This document shows positions 7,462 to 15,867 of a DNA stretch of 64,000 nt, piece after piece. The position numbers were made by a program, and so were the translations under genes. The DNA comes from an uncultured Anaerococcus sp. (GTDB taxonomy: Bacteria > Bacillota > Clostridia > Tissierellales > Peptoniphilaceae), in the NCBI RefSeq assembly GCF_943912385.1, contig NZ_CALTTY010000001.1:124001-188000 (forward strand). The letters run 5' to 3'. Every line of letters starts with the position of its first letter. Within the stretch, counting starts at the first letter, position 1. The notes beneath the pieces are model-generated. The model was not told where the DNA came from, ran no database searches, and saw only the letters and a program-made list of their open reading frames with translations.

Positions 7462-8295
7462 TTGGTCTCTGAATATGCTTAAGAATATTAAAAATAGATA
7501 GATTCCAAGGCTTAATAAAGCAATATATTTAAAATCTGTTACTGGGTAGTAGCTTGCTGCATTAAAACCCTTTACAGAAAGTATCCCGATAAGTAGTGAG
7601 AGGGGACCTCCTAGGAAAAAAGTTTTCACTGGTAGACTTAGGGATTTTTTCCCTAGCTTTTTTCGTAAAAAGATTACTAGGACTATCACTATAAATGATA
7701 TGATACATACCCGTGCATATAATCCAAATACTATCCTTGGCAGCAGGGTTTGATTGATCTCTCCTGATCCAATAACCATTTTTGGAATGGAGTTGTGGTT
7801 TTGATATAAAACCATTTTTAAATCATCTTTGTGAAATGTAAGAGATTTTCGTAGCCTTCTTTTATTAAATATTTCGTCATATTTTGTAGTGTAGGCATCT
7901 AGGTAGATAGTATCGCCCGTATCATCATAAGAAATTCCACTGACCTTATCATTAAATTCTACAGTATAGATATCATCGCTCCTATAGACCTTGTACAAGT
8001 CTTTCTCATACTCAAAGTGCCTTGGGGTATTTAAGTAGGAGATAATAAAGATAAGGATAGATCCAAGAAGGGCTATAGCGGCTAGAGTTATAAACCTAGT
8101 TTCTTTTTTTATTCTTTTTTCTACAAAATCTAAAGGTTTGCTTTTTTTTCTTTTAACTTCTATTTGATCTTTTAAAAGTTTTTCACACTCTGGGCAAGAT
8201 TTTAAATGGTCTTCTACAAATTTTTTTGATTCTTTACTTAAGAGATTTTCCTTATATAAGGGAAGTAAATCCATTACGATATTACAATTACTCAT
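7450..8295 (-). CDS. zinc-finger anti-sigma factor, multi-pass membrane protein
   Basis: A 281-residue protein with an N-terminal ZAS-type zinc motif H30-x3-C34-x2-C37 (DHLKSCPEC), the signature of anti-sigma factors that hold ECF sigma factors at the membrane. It continues with a transmembrane helix (about 68-88), an extracytoplasmic domain of ~95 residues and three further hydrophobic helices towards the C-terminus. Its start overlaps the upstream sigma gene by 8 nt, so the two are translationally coupled. The signal sensed by the outer domain cannot be read from sequence. Several C-terminal helices are more than the usual single-pass anti-sigma, so it may be processed or sense membrane stress. 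Confidence 0.85.
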   Translation of the reverse strand: MSNCNIVMDLLPLYKENLLSKESKKFVEDHLKSCPECEKLLKDQIEVKRKKSKPLDFVEKRIKKETRFITLAAIALLGSILIFIISYLNTPRHFEYEKDLYKVYRSDDIYTVEFNDKVSGISYDDTGDTIYLDAYTTKYDEIFNKRRLRKSLTFHKDDLKMVLYQNHNSIPKMVIGSGEINQTLLPRIVFGLYARVCIISFIVIVLVIFLRKKLGKKSLSLPVKTFFLGGPLSLLIGILSVKGFNAASYYPVTDFKYIALLSLGIYLFLIFLSIFRDQKRM

Positions 8296-8770
8296 TATAA
8301 TCCTCCATTAATACTTTTAATTTTTCCTTGGCCCTATAGAATACAACACAAGCCCGGTTTTGATTTTTCTGATAAATTTCTCCTATTTCTTTAAAGGACA
8401 GGTCGTTAAGCCTTAGTTTAACTATATCTTTGTATGGATTTTCTAGTTTGTTAATTGCCTTTGATAGCTTACTTAGTTTTTCTTTTTCTAATAAATCTAT
8501 TTCGAATGATTCTAATTTCCTATCAAAGTCCTCAATCTTATTAGTTAACATAATCCTTTTATTTTTCTTGTAATAGTTATAGTAGGTGTGTTTTCCTATC
8601 TGAAATAGGTAGGATTTGACCTTGTCATCTTCTATATTTTCAATATTTTTCATGGCTCTTATAAAAGATTCTGAGCAAATATCCTGAGCTACATCTTTGT
8701 TTTTACATAGATATAGTAAAAACCTATACAGGTCTTCAAAGTATATCCTATAAATTTTTTCTATATCCAT
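8288..8770 (-). CDS. ECF-type RNA polymerase sigma factor
   Basis: A 160-residue sigma-70-family protein with only regions 2 and 4. The region 2 segment is LYRFLLYLCKNKDVAQDICSESFIRAMK in the first ~45 residues, and region 4 is the helix-turn-helix LNDLSFKEIGEIYQKNQNRACVV near residues 118-140. It should direct RNA polymerase to a small stress or envelope regulon and be inhibited by the overlapping downstream anti-sigma. SD GAGGGAGGGG lies close to the ATG. A TGTAAG-17-GTCTAA element upstream resembles ECF promoters and suggests autoregulation. Confidence 0.92.
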   Translation of the reverse strand: MDIEKIYRIYFEDLYRFLLYLCKNKDVAQDICSESFIRAMKNIENIEDDKVKSYLFQIGKHTYYNYYKKNKRIMLTNKIEDFDRKLESFEIDLLEKEKLSKLSKAINKLENPYKDIVKLRLNDLSFKEIGEIYQKNQNRACVVFYRAKEKLKVLMEDYNE

Positions 8771-8787
8771 ATCCCCTCCCTCATATA

Positions 8788-8816
8788 TTAGACAAAGAAC
8801 CTTATCATATCTTACA
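8788..8816 (-). promoter_or_regulatory. candidate ECF-type promoter for the sigma/anti-sigma operon
   Basis: Minus-strand TGTAAG (8816-8811), 17-bp spacer, GTCTAA (8793-8788). It resembles the -35 TGAAC/TGTAAC and -10 CGTC pattern of ECF sigma factors and has no good sigma-A boxes. Positive autoregulation is inferred. Confidence 0.35.
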
Positions 8817-8873
8817 AAATTTTAAAATAAAATCCATTATTGTATAATATATTTATCATGATAAGGAGTTTGT

Positions 8874-9734
8874 ATGGATATTAAAGTAGATTTTACTGAT
8901 TTAGTTATAAAGACTGATAGGCTAGTTTTAAGAGCCTTTAACGATAATGATTTAGAAGATTTTTATGAGTATGCCAAAACACCAGGTTTGGGGGAAATGG
9001 CTGGGTGGTCACACCATAAAAATATCGAGGAAACCAAGGAAATTTTGGAAATTTTTAAGAAAAATAAGGATGTTCTAGCAATCGAAAAAGATGGGAAAGT
9101 TATTGGATCTATCGGTCTGCATCCAGTAGATTCAGACTTTTATAAGGAATATGAAGGTAAAAAAGGCAAAGAAATTGGTTTTGTCCTAAGCGAGGCTTAT
9201 CACAGGCAAAAAATAATGACTGAAGCTGTGAAAGCCGTCATGAAATATGCTTTTGAAGATTTAGGTCTTGACTATATTTCTGCAGGTTACTATAGGGCCA
9301 ATTTTAAATCCAGGTGGTTTCAGCAAAAGCTAGGTTTTAAATACTACGGTAGTCATGTTGTCAAAGTTGCAATGGGAAATTTTGAGCCGACCCACCAAAC
9401 CATCTTCACCAAGGAAGATTATTTTTCTAATAAAACAGGAAGTATAGCTTCTAAAAAAATCCCAAAAGCAAGTGGCGAACTAGTTTCAAAAACAGACGAA
9501 GAAATTATTACTAGGCTATATTTTGAAAAAGAAAATGAATATAGGCCTAAAAATAAAGGCTCTTCATTTTATATAGTGGTAGTTGAAGGTAGGGTCAGGA
9601 TAAGTTCGGAAGGCAAAGAATATACTTATTTTCCAGCAGATGCCCTTAGGATAAAAAAAGGTAAGGACTTTAAAATTATAAGCAGATCTACCGCCAAATT
9701 AATACTTATAGAAATGAAGGATAAGGATGAATAA
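8874..9734 (+). CDS. GNAT acetyltransferase fused to a cupin-like domain
   Basis: A 286-residue two-domain protein. Residues 1-~185 form a RimJ/RimL-type GNAT domain: TDRLVLRAFNDNDLEDFYEY, then VIGSIGLHPV, IGFVLSEAYHRQKIMTEAV and SRWFQQKLGFKYYG. The acetyl-CoA loop reads HRQKIM where the family usually has a glycine-rich WGKGxA, so cofactor binding may be altered. Residues ~200-286 look like a small cupin: YIVVVEGRVRISSEGKEYTYFPADALRIKKG. The substrate is unknown. An SD (ATAAGGAG) precedes the ATG, and the last 8 nt overlap hemW, so the two are probably coupled. Such a fusion is unusual. Confidence 0.75.
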   Translation: MDIKVDFTDLVIKTDRLVLRAFNDNDLEDFYEYAKTPGLGEMAGWSHHKNIEETKEILEIFKKNKDVLAIEKDGKVIGSIGLHPVDSDFYKEYEGKKGKEIGFVLSEAYHRQKIMTEAVKAVMKYAFEDLGLDYISAGYYRANFKSRWFQQKLGFKYYGSHVVKVAMGNFEPTHQTIFTKEDYFSNKTGSIASKKIPKASGELVSKTDEEIITRLYFEKENEYRPKNKGSSFYIVVVEGRVRISSEGKEYTYFPADALRIKKGKDFKIISRSTAKLILIEMKDKDE

Positions 9735-10848
9735 GGTAGGGGCCTACATCCATATTCCCTTTTGTGAGAAAAAATGCTACTACTGTGACTTCGCTGCCTT
9801 TCCAAATTTAGAAAACTGGATTGAGCCTTATGTGGAAAATCTTATAAAAGAGATTAATCTTTATAGGGAAAATATGAATGTAGTAATTGACTCTATCTAT
9901 ATAGGAGGGGGAACTCCTTCTTATATAGACCCAGGTCTTATAGAAAAAATAGTTGTAGAAATTTATAAATTTAAAACAGATATTAAAGAATTTACTATAG
10001 AGTCCAACCCTAAATCCCTTGATATGGGTAAATTAAACATTTATAAAAAACTAGGTATAAATAGGATCTCCCTAGGAGTCCAGTCTTTTGATGATAGGGT
10101 TCTAAAAAATATAGGAAGAAATCATACCAGGAACATAGCAATCCGTGATATCGAAATGATAAGAAGGGCAGGTTTTGATAATCTTTCATTTGACCTCATG
10201 CTTAACCTTCCAGGCCAAAACTTTGACAGTGTAAAAAATGACCTGGCCATGGTTAAAAAATTAGATCCTAACCACATATCATGGTATTCTCTAATTTTAG
10301 ATAAGGGATCAAGATTTTATGCCCTAGATAAAAAAGGAGACCTTGACCTGATGGATAGTGATCTAGAAGTTGATATATTTAATAATATAGTTAATGAACT
10401 GGAAATGATTGGCTTAAAAAGATACGAGGTATCAAACTTTGCCCAGCAAGGCTTTGAGTCTTACCACAATAAAAAATATTGGAATCAGGAAGGCTACCTA
10501 GGTTTTGGAATCTCTGCAGCAGGATTTCTTTCAAATACTAGGTATGTAAATACGAGGAATTTAGCCATCTATGATAAATTTTTAAAGGAAGGTAAACTTC
10601 CTTTAAAGAATAGAGATTTTATTAGTCTTGAAGAGAATGAAAAAGAATATATTATATTTAAATTAAGGGAAACATCCGGTATTAACCTTAAAGAATTTAA
10701 GAAGAAATACGGTATAAATTTTCTTAAGAAATATAAAAAGAAAATCGATATTTTTAAAGATAATGGTTTTTTTAATATTTCTGATAACATTAGCTTTACA
10801 GCAAAGGGTATGAGCTTATCAAACGAATTTTTTGTTGAGATAATTTAA
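9727..10848 (+). CDS. hemW: HemW, radical SAM heme chaperone-like protein
   Basis: A 373-residue radical SAM protein. The [4Fe-4S] cluster motif is C13-x3-C17-x2-C20 followed by DF (FCEKKCYYCDF). The Phe after CD distinguishes HemW from true coproporphyrinogen dehydrogenase HemN. The glycine motif IYIGGGTPSYI, the SIN segment RISLGVQSFDD and a C-terminal HemN-type domain follow. HemW is considered a heme-transfer chaperone. This organism shows no heme biosynthesis genes in the window, so the substrate here is uncertain. It overlaps the GNAT-cupin gene by 8 nt and is the usual lepA/hrcA neighbour. Confidence 0.93.
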   Translation: MNKVGAYIHIPFCEKKCYYCDFAAFPNLENWIEPYVENLIKEINLYRENMNVVIDSIYIGGGTPSYIDPGLIEKIVVEIYKFKTDIKEFTIESNPKSLDMGKLNIYKKLGINRISLGVQSFDDRVLKNIGRNHTRNIAIRDIEMIRRAGFDNLSFDLMLNLPGQNFDSVKNDLAMVKKLDPNHISWYSLILDKGSRFYALDKKGDLDLMDSDLEVDIFNNIVNELEMIGLKRYEVSNFAQQGFESYHNKKYWNQEGYLGFGISAAGFLSNTRYVNTRNLAIYDKFLKEGKLPLKNRDFISLEENEKEYIIFKLRETSGINLKEFKKKYGINFLKKYKKKIDIFKDNGFFNISDNISFTAKGMSLSNEFFVEII

Positions 10849-10920
10849 AATAATTTTTAATATTTTACTACTTGGGTATAAAGATTCATAGATACTTAAG
10901 AATTAATATAAGGAGAGGAT

Positions 10921-11874
10921 ATGACTATAAAAAAAGTAACAATAGCTGGTGGAGGCGTTCTTGGTGCACAAATTGCCTACGTAACAGCATTTCATGGATA
11001 TGATGTGACAATTTGGGGTAGGCGTGATGACTCTATTGAGAGAATTAAACCTAGGGTAGACCGTCTTCATGAAATTTACACACAAGAGCTTGAAATAGCA
11101 CCTTCATATATAGGAGCAGAAAATCCAAATCACCCAAGATCTTTTTTTGAATCACAAGAAGAAATTACCGAGGAAAAAATATCAGAGCTTAAAGAAATAA
11201 ATGAAGAAGTCTATAAAGGATTAAAGTACACTACTGACCTTAAGGAAGCCTTTGGAGATAGCGACCTTGTTATAGAAGCAATTGCAGAGGTAGTTGAACA
11301 AAAAAAAGATTTCTACGAAAAGATCGCACCATTTTTAAAAGATGAGGCAATTCTTGTAACAAACTCTTCAACCCTACTTCCTTCTATGTTTAGGGAATAT
11401 ACAGGCAGAGAAGATAAGTTTTTAAGCCTCCACTTTGCAAATAATATCCATAGACAAAACTTAGCTGAAGTAATGAGACATGATAAGACCTCTGATGAAG
11501 CTTTTGACACAGTTGTAGAATTTGCTAGATCAATTGGTATGTACCCTGCTGTTGTCAAAAAAGAACAACCAGGTTACATCCTAAACTCAATTTTAGTACC
11601 AGTTATAAATGCAGGCCTAAGCCTATATGGAAATGACGTAGCAGATCCAGTTGATATAGATATGGATTGGAAAATAGGAACTGGCTCACCAAAAGGACCT
11701 TTTGAGATAATAGATATTGTTGGTATTAAAACTGTAGTTAACATCTTAAGCAGAAACCCACAAGCAAATGACTCATCCACACCAATAGGTAAAGCAATGA
11801 TAAAATTAAAAGAAATGGCTGATAAAGGTCATATAGGAATCGAATCTGGTCAAGGGTTTTATAAATATAAATAA
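10921..11874 (+). CDS. 3-hydroxyacyl-CoA dehydrogenase family protein
   Basis: A 317-residue NAD-dependent dehydrogenase. The N-terminal Rossmann fold starts IAGGGVLGAQIAYVTAFHGY, and VTNSSTLLPS and LHFANNIH follow at the positions of the family's TNTSSL and HFFNPxP motifs. The C-terminal helical dimer domain includes GYILNSILVPVINAGLSL. The enzyme would interconvert 3-hydroxyacyl-CoA (possibly 3-hydroxybutyryl-CoA) and 3-oxoacyl-CoA. Acyl-CoA genes do not surround it, so its pathway is open; related proteins act on other beta-hydroxy acids. AAGGAGAGG precedes the ATG. A hairpin terminator lies ~65 nt downstream. Confidence 0.85.
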   Translation: MTIKKVTIAGGGVLGAQIAYVTAFHGYDVTIWGRRDDSIERIKPRVDRLHEIYTQELEIAPSYIGAENPNHPRSFFESQEEITEEKISELKEINEEVYKGLKYTTDLKEAFGDSDLVIEAIAEVVEQKKDFYEKIAPFLKDEAILVTNSSTLLPSMFREYTGREDKFLSLHFANNIHRQNLAEVMRHDKTSDEAFDTVVEFARSIGMYPAVVKKEQPGYILNSILVPVINAGLSLYGNDVADPVDIDMDWKIGTGSPKGPFEIIDIVGIKTVVNILSRNPQANDSSTPIGKAMIKLKEMADKGHIGIESGQGFYKYK

Positions 11875-11936
11875 GAATAAAAATTGGTATGAATGATCTA
11901 AGCCCATAAACACGGAATAATTTAATAAGATTTAAG

Positions 11937-11982
11937 CGGAATGTAATCTGTACATTACAGATACATTCCGTTTACTTTTGTT
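11937..11982 (+). terminator. hairpin terminator after the dehydrogenase gene
   Basis: GGAATGT-A-ATCTGTA (from 11938) pairs with TACAGAT-ACATTCC (to 11969) around a CAT loop with one bulge, followed by TTTACTTTTGTTTT. Position and U-rich tail fit an intrinsic terminator. Confidence 0.65.
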
Positions 11983-11997
11983 TTAATCCTATCTTAA

Positions 11998-12300
11998 TTG
12001 TACAATTTAATATATTTTTTAATTTCACTTATCAAATGCTCACAACTTTTAAAATTTTTCCATAGAACATATCTTTTTCAATGAACCAAACAAGCTCTCT
12101 ATTAAAAAATGCATAGACAATTTTCCTTTTTGATATACTATTTGTAAGATACAACTCTACTATTTTATTAGTCCAAGTACTATGTTGGTAGGGCAGGCCC
12201 TGGTCTGAGTTTATTGTTATACTTGTTTTATCTTCTGTTTTTATAAAGTATTTTCTAATATTGTATCTGTAAATTCTCTAGCCAATAATTTAAAATTATT
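11998..12300 (-). pseudogene. remnant of an IS3-family transposase (OrfB C-terminal part)
   Basis: Read on the minus strand, fragments in shifting frames reproduce the end of an IS3/IS150-type DDE transposase. LLAREFTDTILENTL comes first, then SITINSDQGLPYQH (the usual IHSDQGWQY box), FFNRELVWFIEKDMFYGK (the usual ESFFGILKxEMFYG, with the catalytic Glu region scrambled), and EHLISEIKKYIKLY (the usual LIxxIxxYIxFYN). At least two frameshifts and stops separate these pieces, and no inverted repeat ends were found. It fills most of the 500-bp gap before hrcA and is clearly dead. Confidence 0.75.
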
Positions 12301-12303
12301 TAC

Positions 12304-12331
12304 TTGACAATTATTATGAGCTTAGTATACT
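12304..12331 (+). promoter_or_regulatory. sigma-A promoter of the hrcA-dnaK operon
   Basis: TTGACA (12304-12309), 16-bp spacer, TATACT (12326-12331), immediately followed by the CIRCE operator. Confidence 0.85.
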
Positions 12332-12335
12332 AATC

Positions 12336-12362
12336 TTAGCAGTCAATAGTTAAGAGTGCTAA
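12336..12362 (+). promoter_or_regulatory. CIRCE operator (HrcA binding site)
   Basis: Arms TTAGCAGTC and GAGTGCTAA separated by 9 nt match the CIRCE consensus (TTAGCACTC-N9-GAGTGCTAA) with one change in the left arm. It covers the expected transcription start, so HrcA bound here blocks the heat-shock operon in unstressed cells. Confidence 0.95.
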
Positions 12363-12378
12363 AAAGGAGTGAAAGACT

Positions 12379-13392
12379 TTGAAAGATAGAAGAATGCAGA
12401 TACTTTTCACTATCATAAATTCTTATATCTTGGGAGGAGAACCAGTCGGTTCTAAGTCTTTGGCGGATGATTATTCCTTTGATGTATCGGCTGCCACGAT
12501 TAGAAATGACATGAGTGACCTTGAAAAGAAGGGACTTTTAAAAAAAGCCCACACTTCAAGTGGTAGACTCCCATCAGACAAGGGTTATAGGTTTTTTGTA
12601 GATTATTTGCTTGAAAATAATCTTATAGAAGAAATACAAGGCCCTCATTTTTCTAAACTAAAGAAGACTTTGGATAAGAGATACCATAACGCCAGAGAAA
12701 TCGTAGGATCTGCAACAAAAATTTTAGCAGGTATAACAGATTTAACAGCGGTATCAGTTACTTATAAAAATCAAATTAAAACTATAGCCAACATTGAGAT
12801 GCTTAGGGTAAATGATTATTCTATTTTGCTCATAGTTGTCTATGATAATGGACTGATAGTAAATGATCTTATCCATGTTAACTACAGTATAGAAGATGAA
12901 GACCTAGAGTTTTTAAACACCCTCTTACAAAAAGAGTTAATTGGAGTTAGTATCTTCAAATTGTCTGATAAGATCAAGATAATAGAAGAAAAGTTAAATC
13001 TTAATTACAAGTATTTACTCGATATAATTCAAACTAAGATGGAGAATAATTCTATTAGAGGTTCTAATCAAGAAATTAAGATAGAGGGTTTGGGTAATAT
13101 ATTCAACTTCAAGGAATTTGATGACATAGTAAAAGCTAAAGATTTCATCAATCTCTTTGAAAGTCCAGATATTATTACAGATTTTCTAACTGATAATAAT
13201 GATAAAAGCCTTGTCATCACTATCGGAGAAGAAAATGAAATCGACCAGTTAAAAGAAAATACTATTATAACCTCGTACTTTAAGGTAGATGAAAATACCA
13301 TAGGACAAATCGGAGTGGTAGGACTTACCAGAATAAATTACAAGGAAGTAATAGCAAGTATAAAACTACTATCTGATTTATTAAATCAATAA
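12379..13392 (+). CDS. hrcA: heat-inducible transcription repressor HrcA
   Basis: A 337-residue repressor of class I heat-shock genes. The N-terminal winged helix (residues 1-~75) includes PVGSKSLADDYSFDVSAATIRNDM in conserved order, followed by GLLKKAHTSSGRLPSDKGYR. The C-terminal GAF-like domain ends with IGVVGLTRINYKEVIASIK. The start is TTG, chosen because GGAGTG lies at correct distance and the protein begins at the usual family position. It is the first gene behind the CIRCE site, giving autoregulation; HrcA activity is normally tuned by GroEL. grpE follows after 16 nt. Confidence 0.96.
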   Translation: MKDRRMQILFTIINSYILGGEPVGSKSLADDYSFDVSAATIRNDMSDLEKKGLLKKAHTSSGRLPSDKGYRFFVDYLLENNLIEEIQGPHFSKLKKTLDKRYHNAREIVGSATKILAGITDLTAVSVTYKNQIKTIANIEMLRVNDYSILLIVVYDNGLIVNDLIHVNYSIEDEDLEFLNTLLQKELIGVSIFKLSDKIKIIEEKLNLNYKYLLDIIQTKMENNSIRGSNQEIKIEGLGNIFNFKEFDDIVKAKDFINLFESPDIITDFLTDNNDKSLVITIGEENEIDQLKENTIITSYFKVDENTIGQIGVVGLTRINYKEVIASIKLLSDLLNQ

Positions 13393-13408
13393 GAGGAAGG
13401 TGAATGAT

Positions 13409-13945
13409 TTGGCAGATGATATAAAAAATGATGAAAATTTAGAAGAAGACATTAAAGATATAGAAGAAGATAATGAGGAAGATGAAGAAATCATCGATGC
13501 TGAAATAGTAGATGATAATGACGGATCTTCAAGTGATAAGGAATATATGGAAAAATACCAGAGGCTTATGGCTGACTTTGCAAATTATAAGCAAAGAGAA
13601 GAAAAGACAAAGGCAGACTTTAAAAAGTATGCATCTAGCTCTTTGGTAGAAAAACTTTTACCTGTCTTAGATAATTTCGACAGGGCCCTTAAGGATAAGA
13701 ACCCAGAAGATGCCTTCGTTAAAGGAGTTGTAATGACTAGGGATGAATTAATAAAAATCCTAAAAAATGAAGGCTTAGAAGAAATCCTATCTGACGGGGA
13801 AGAATTTGACCACAACCTTCACCACGCAGTAATGACAGAAGAAAGCGATACGGTAGAAGAAGATCATATTATAGAAACATTCCAAAAAGGATATACCTTA
13901 AACGGTAGAGTCTTAAGACCAGCTATGGTTAAAGTAAGCAAGTAG
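13409..13945 (+). CDS. grpE: nucleotide exchange factor GrpE
   Basis: A 178-residue co-chaperone that releases ADP from DnaK. An acidic, unstructured N-terminus (residues 1-~45) precedes a long coiled coil and the conserved core YMEKYQRLMADFANYKQRE. The C-terminal beta-wing includes the GYTLNGRVLRPAMVKVSK end. I chose TTG at 13409 because GAGGAAGGTG lies 5-6 nt upstream. A GTG at 13400 would be three codons longer but has the SD against it. dnaK starts 11 nt downstream, so expression is coupled in the HrcA-regulated operon. Confidence 0.95.
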   Translation: MADDIKNDENLEEDIKDIEEDNEEDEEIIDAEIVDDNDGSSSDKEYMEKYQRLMADFANYKQREEKTKADFKKYASSSLVEKLLPVLDNFDRALKDKNPEDAFVKGVVMTRDELIKILKNEGLEEILSDGEEFDHNLHHAVMTEESDTVEEDHIIETFQKGYTLNGRVLRPAMVKVSK

Positions 13946-13956
13946 GAGGAAAATTT

Positions 13957-15771
13957 ATGGCAAAAATTATAGGAATTGACTTAGGTACAACAAACTCAGC
14001 AGTAGCTGTAATGGAAGGTGGTAGTGCTACTATAATCCCAAACAGCGAGGGTAATAGAACTACTCCATCAGTAGTTGCATTTTCCAAAGATGGGGAAAGA
14101 CTTGTAGGTGAAACAGCAAAAAGACAAGCAATTACCAATCCAAACAGAACAATAGCATCAGTAAAAAGAGAGATGGGCCACGACTGGAAATCTCCTGAAA
14201 TTGATGGCAAACAATACACACCAGAAGAAATCTCTGCTATGATCCTTCAAAAACTAAAGGCAGATGCAGAAAGCTACCTAAATGATACAGTAACAAATGC
14301 TGTAATTACAGTACCAGCCTATTTTACAGATGCTCAAAGACAGGCTACAAAAGACGCTGGACAGATAGCAGGTCTAACAGTTGATAGGATTATAAACGAA
14401 CCAACAGCAGCAGCCCTATCCTATGGTATGGATAAAGAAACTGACCAATCTAAGATCATGGTTTATGACCTTGGTGGTGGTACCTTCGACGTTTCAATCC
14501 TTGAAGTAGGTGACGGCGTATTTGAAGTATTAGCCACAAGGGGTAACAACAAACTAGGTGGGGACGACTTTGATAATGCAGTTGTAGACTATCTTGCAGC
14601 AGAATTTAAAAAAGAATCAGGAGTTGATTTAACAAAAGATTTAACAGCTATGCAAAGACTAAAAGATGCTGCAGAAAAGGCTAAGAAGGAACTTTCTTCA
14701 ACCCTTACTACAAATGTTAACCTACCATTTATTACAGCAGTAGATGGTCAACCTGTTCACTTAGATATAAACCTTTCAAGGGCTAAGTTTGATGAATTAA
14801 CCCATGATCTAGTAGAAAAAACAAGAAAACCAGTAGAAGATGCCCTACAAGACGCAGGACTATCTTCATCAGATATAGAAAAAGTACTATTAGTTGGTGG
14901 TTCTACAAGAGTGCCAGCTGTTCAAGAACTAGTTAAAAAGATAATAGGCAAGGACCCACAAAAAGACATTAACCCAGACGAATCAGTAGCAATCGGTGCG
15001 GCTGTCCAAGGTGGTGTTCTAACAGGTGAAGTTAAAGACCTATTACTTCTTGATGTAACCCCATTATCACTTGGTATTGAAACCCTAGGTGGAGTTGCAA
15101 CAAAACTAATCGAAAGAAATACAACTATACCAACAAAGAAGTCACAAATCTTTACAACTGCAGCGGATGGTCAAACTGAAGTAGACATCCACGTAGTCCA
15201 AGGTGAACGTGAAATGGCAGCAGACAATACTACACTTGGTAGATTCCAATTAACAGGAATTCCTGCAGCTAGACGTGGTGTTCCTCAAATAGAAGTAACT
15301 TTTGATATAGATGCCAACGGTATTGTAAATGTAACTGCAAAAGACCAAGGTTCAGGTAAGGAACAAAAAATTACTATCACATCTTCATCAAACCTAACTG
15401 AAGAAGAAATCGATAAAAAGGTAAAAGAAGCTGAACAATTTGCTGAAGAAGATAAGAAGAAAAAAGACGACATAGACGCTAAAAATAACGCAGAAAACCT
15501 AGTTTACCAAGCTAGAAAGACTGTAGAAGATGCAAATCTTGAAGGCGAAGATAAGGAAAATATCGAAGCTAAGGCAAAAGAACTAGAAGATGCCATAGCA
15601 GCAGATGATATTGAAAAGATTAAAAGCCTAACAGAAGATTTAACAAATGAGATTTATAAGCTAAGCGAAAAAATCTACCAAGCAAATGAAGGAGAGCAAG
15701 AAGGAAAAGCGCAAGCTGACGAAGATGTTGTAGATGCTGATTACGAAGTAATTGACGAAGATGAAGAATAA
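13957..15771 (+). CDS. dnaK: Hsp70 chaperone DnaK
   Basis: A 604-residue ATP-dependent chaperone. The ATPase domain carries IGIDLGTTNSAVAVMEGG at the start, DAGQIAGLTVDRIINEPTAA near residue 140, VYDLGGGTFDVSILEVGDG near 170 and LVGGSTRVPAVQ near 312. The substrate-binding domain includes DVTPLSLGIETLGG, and the C-terminal lid ends in an acidic tail (DADYEVIDEDEE). The length is slightly short but complete for a Gram-positive DnaK. It has a TAGGAGG SD. A promoter-like element and a terminator hairpin lie between it and dnaJ, so DnaJ may be made at a lower level. Confidence 0.98.
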   Translation: MAKIIGIDLGTTNSAVAVMEGGSATIIPNSEGNRTTPSVVAFSKDGERLVGETAKRQAITNPNRTIASVKREMGHDWKSPEIDGKQYTPEEISAMILQKLKADAESYLNDTVTNAVITVPAYFTDAQRQATKDAGQIAGLTVDRIINEPTAAALSYGMDKETDQSKIMVYDLGGGTFDVSILEVGDGVFEVLATRGNNKLGGDDFDNAVVDYLAAEFKKESGVDLTKDLTAMQRLKDAAEKAKKELSSTLTTNVNLPFITAVDGQPVHLDINLSRAKFDELTHDLVEKTRKPVEDALQDAGLSSSDIEKVLLVGGSTRVPAVQELVKKIIGKDPQKDINPDESVAIGAAVQGGVLTGEVKDLLLLDVTPLSLGIETLGGVATKLIERNTTIPTKKSQIFTTAADGQTEVDIHVVQGEREMAADNTTLGRFQLTGIPAARRGVPQIEVTFDIDANGIVNVTAKDQGSGKEQKITITSSSNLTEEEIDKKVKEAEQFAEEDKKKKDDIDAKNNAENLVYQARKTVEDANLEGEDKENIEAKAKELEDAIAADDIEKIKSLTEDLTNEIYKLSEKIYQANEGEQEGKAQADEDVVDADYEVIDEDEE

Positions 15772-15775
15772 TCTT

Positions 15776-15803
15776 TTGAAAGATTAATTCAAGCTAGTAT
15801 AAT
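15776..15803 (+). promoter_or_regulatory. candidate promoter between dnaK and dnaJ
   Basis: TTGAAA (15776-15781), 16-bp spacer, TATAAT (15798-15803). Transcription would begin ~10 nt before the hairpin at 15823, so products would be either ~40-nt RNAs or read-through dnaJ-mtaB mRNA. Confidence 0.5.
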
Positions 15804-15822
15804 AAAAACAATTGGTAAAAGG

Positions 15823-15850
15823 AGCTATTTCCTAGTGAAATAGCTTTTTT
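15823..15850 (+). terminator. terminator/attenuator between dnaK and dnaJ
   Basis: 9-bp stem AGCTATTTC/GAAATAGCT with CTAGT loop and seven T residues. It probably lets only part of the transcription reach dnaJ. Confidence 0.85.
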
Positions 15851-15867
15851 TAATGATTGGAGGAAAT

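Noticed and set aside
15853..15867. upstream ATG for dnaJ giving five extra residues
   Set aside because: The SD GGAGG lies after this ATG; the next ATG begins the conserved MRDPYEVLG J domain.
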